From: G963702155 sp963702155 | Lineage (GTDB): Bacteria > Pseudomonadota > Alphaproteobacteria > Micavibrionales > Micavibrionaceae | Direction: 5' to 3' | NCBI GenBank assembly: GCA_963702155.1 | Contig: OY969717.1 | Location: 124,001 to 188,000, forward strand | Length of the DNA stretch: 64,000 nucleotides | Part shown: positions 62,487 to 64,000 of the stretch, in pieces | Position numbering within the stretch: the first letter of the stretch is position 1 | How the letters are laid out: each line of letters starts with the position of its first letter | Made by a program: the position numbers and the translations under genes | The notes under the pieces: generated by a model | Databases searched by the model: none | What the model was told of the DNA's origin: nothing | What the model saw: only the letters and a program-made list of their open reading frames with translations

Positions 62487-63248
62487 TTAAGTACGAGAAT
62501 AAATAGAAGAAACGTCACCTTGCATCGCTTTATATTTTTGCATCTGATAATCTCGCTTAACCTGTTCATCTGTATAATAAATGTTTAATAAAGACGGAAT
62601 TTCTTTTTGAATATGTTCAACATAAAGTTTCAAATTTTTTGCTGTAAAAATTCTGGGGGATATAGGAATAAGGGCGGATCTTTGTAGTGTCATATATCGT
62701 CTGATATATCTTCTATTTTTACGTCGTGACTTTATAAAAAGCCATTCGGTTTGCAAGTCTGAGGCTTTATTTTCTATCGCCGGATGGGGTAAATATTTCT
62801 TTGGAACAAGAGACACTAAATAAGAATAATTCGTTGAGTGTTTACGATATTGATTTCGATTTAAAAATAAAACACAGTCTTTTGTTTGAAAAGTTTCAGT
62901 TTTCGCGCTCAGTTTTTCAAAAAAAGATACACTTACTTCATCATGAGATAAGTAAACTTTTCTAATGTGTACTTTCCAAAAATTAAAGAAAAGAAAAACA
63001 AAATAAGCAAAATATATAAAGTTTTCAGCAGCGGCGTCTTTAGAAGGCAAAAATAGTATAAAAACACAAAGAAAAGTAGTTAAAAAAATTTTAAACAAGG
63101 CATAATCACGAAAAACCGGAATATGCGCAGGTAGATCAGGAAGTGCAAAATCAGGCCTATCAAAAAATACTTTTGTAAAAGAAGAAAAAAAATTATTTAA
63201 CTTTAAATGTTTTTCTGAACGACTTAACGCGTCATTTTTCCTGAACAC
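62487..63248 (-). CDS. Two-TM membrane protein, unknown function
   Basis: The 253-residue protein starts with a GTG that overlaps the lepA stop by one base (TAGTG), so its translation is coupled to lepA. Two membrane segments lie at about residues 50-68 and 76-90 (FKIFLTTFLCVFILFL; FIYFAYFVFLFFNFW). The rest is basic, cytoplasmic, with VYLSHDEVSVSFFEKL resembling PH-domain-like or DUF304-like membrane proteins. The family is not recognised. It is far more A/T-rich than lepA. Confidence 0.7.
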   Translation of the reverse strand: MFRKNDALSRSEKHLKLNNFFSSFTKVFFDRPDFALPDLPAHIPVFRDYALFKIFLTTFLCVFILFLPSKDAAAENFIYFAYFVFLFFNFWKVHIRKVYLSHDEVSVSFFEKLSAKTETFQTKDCVLFLNRNQYRKHSTNYSYLVSLVPKKYLPHPAIENKASDLQTEWLFIKSRRKNRRYIRRYMTLQRSALIPISPRIFTAKNLKLYVEHIQKEIPSLLNIYYTDEQVKRDYQMQKYKAMQGDVSSIYSRT

Positions 63249-64000
63249 TAATCATCCCCCATCTTCAGCGCGGCGATAAACGCGCTTTGGGGTATCTCTA
63301 CATTTCCGTACTGGCGCATTTTCGCCTTCCCTTTTTTCTGCTTTTCCAGCAGTTTCTTCTTACGGCTGATATCCCCGCCATAACACTTCGCGGTCACATC
63401 CTTACGAAGCGCGCTAATCGTCTCCCGCGCGATAATCTTTCCGCCAATCGCTGCCTGCACCGCGATTTTAAACATCTGCTTCGGGATCAAATCTTTAAGC
63501 CGCTCACACATCTGCCGCCCGCGATATTCCGCCACCGACCTGTGCGTAATCATGGCGAGCGCATCCACACGCTCCCCGTTAACCAAAATCTCAAGCTTGA
63601 CCAAATCATTCTTTGCATACCCGTCCAGCTCATAATCAAAACTGGCATACCCGCGAGATATCGATTTCAGCCGGTCGTAGAAATCAAACACAACCTCGTT
63701 CAGCGGTAGGCGATACACCAGCATCGCGCGGTTTCCGGCATAGGTGAGGTCTAACTGCTCCCCCCGCCGCTCCTGACACAGCTGTAACAGCCCGCCAAGA
63801 TACTCATCCGGCGTGAGGATGGTCGCCTTAATCCACGGCTCCTCAATATGCTCAACATATACGGGGTCGAGCAGATCGACGGGGTTATAAAGCTCCTCCA
63901 TCGTTCTATTGGTTTTGTAGATATGATAAACCACACTCGGCGCGGTCGGAATCAAATCAAGATCAAATTCCCGATCCAGCCGTTCCTGCACGATCTCCAT
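63248..64000 (-). CDS. lepA: Elongation factor 4 (LepA), C-terminal part
   Basis: The frame runs off the right edge; the ATG at 64000 is an internal methionine of the conserved MEIVQERLDREFDLDLI segment. The visible 250 residues cover the C-terminal domains, with PTAPSVVYHIY, ERRGEQLDLTYAGNRAMLVYRLPLNEVVFDFYDRLKSISRGYASFDYE, and the LepA-specific end RKDVTAKCYGGDISRKKKLLEKQKKGKAKMRQ. LepA is a ribosome-associated GTPase; the GTPase domain is outside the window. GC content is higher than in the following genes. Confidence 0.98.
   Translation of the reverse strand: MEIVQERLDREFDLDLIPTAPSVVYHIYKTNRTMEELYNPVDLLDPVYVEHIEEPWIKATILTPDEYLGGLLQLCQERRGEQLDLTYAGNRAMLVYRLPLNEVVFDFYDRLKSISRGYASFDYELDGYAKNDLVKLEILVNGERVDALAMITHRSVAEYRGRQMCERLKDLIPKQMFKIAVQAAIGGKIIARETISALRKDVTAKCYGGDISRKKKLLEKQKKGKAKMRQYGNVEIPQSAFIAALKMGDD

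Noticed and set aside
1..64000. CRISPR array, insertion sequence or tRNA/rRNA genes
   Set aside because: No regularly spaced repeats, transposase-like proteins or tRNA-like cloverleaf signals were seen anywhere in the window.

Overview
The window is a stretch of alphaproteobacterial chromosome of moderately low GC content. The evidence is the rpmJ sequence, the mreB-mreC-mreD-mrdA-rodA order, the CGFS glutaredoxin/BolA pair, an F1-ATPase zeta-subunit gene (DUF1476) divergent from purC, an alphaproteobacterial-type orotate phosphoribosyltransferase, and folD next to yggT. Many orphan secreted or effector-like proteins and a Thermus/Rickettsia-type isocitrate dehydrogenase fit a poorly sampled lineage. 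A Micavibrio-like group is a guess that the window cannot settle. No tRNA, rRNA, CRISPR array, insertion sequence or integrase was found.

Layout. 1-2.8 kb: an orphan protein with an HExxH motif, cut by the window edge, and a cNMP-binding/EAL phosphodiesterase with a frameshift. 3.0-9.3 kb: rpmJ and the complete rod-shape operon (mreB, mreC, mreD, PBP2, rodA). 9.3-11.5 kb: grxD-bolA, the zeta subunit and purC. 11.5-15.4 kb: a possible lipoprotein, a DUF1566 exported protein, nadK, and an unusual fusion of a helix-turn-helix domain to orotate phosphoribosyltransferase with a palindromic operator-like site over its -10 box.

15.6-34.1 kb: an island of podovirus-type virion and lysis genes (portal, Bbp19-like protein, scaffold candidate, capsid, tail tubular proteins A and B, internal virion protein candidate, beta-helix tailspike, large terminase, SleB-type endolysin, 3TM holin). 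It has no recognisable integrase, replication, polymerase, repressor or small-terminase gene. Nine non-phage genes, including a PilZ and a DUF421 protein, sit between the structural genes, often with their own promoters or terminators. The island may be a domesticated phage, a podovirus-type gene transfer agent, or a phage remnant.

34.1-64 kb: nhaA, icd, folD-yggT, a pair of TPR-like genes, acnA, several orphan genes, DUF3137 and TM2 proteins, a cysteine synthase family enzyme, a redox/stress cluster (pirin, TspO, FMN reductase, SodC, SIMPL protein, nitroreductase), a YpfJ-type metallopeptidase and the 3' part of lepA.

Sequence quality matters for reading this window. Six frameshifts, one in the EAL gene and five in the phage island, are each repaired by adding one base. 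In five of them the base extends an existing homopolymer, which points to uncorrected assembly errors more than to gene decay. Three further genes have in-frame stops with sensible coding sequence continuing in the same frame.
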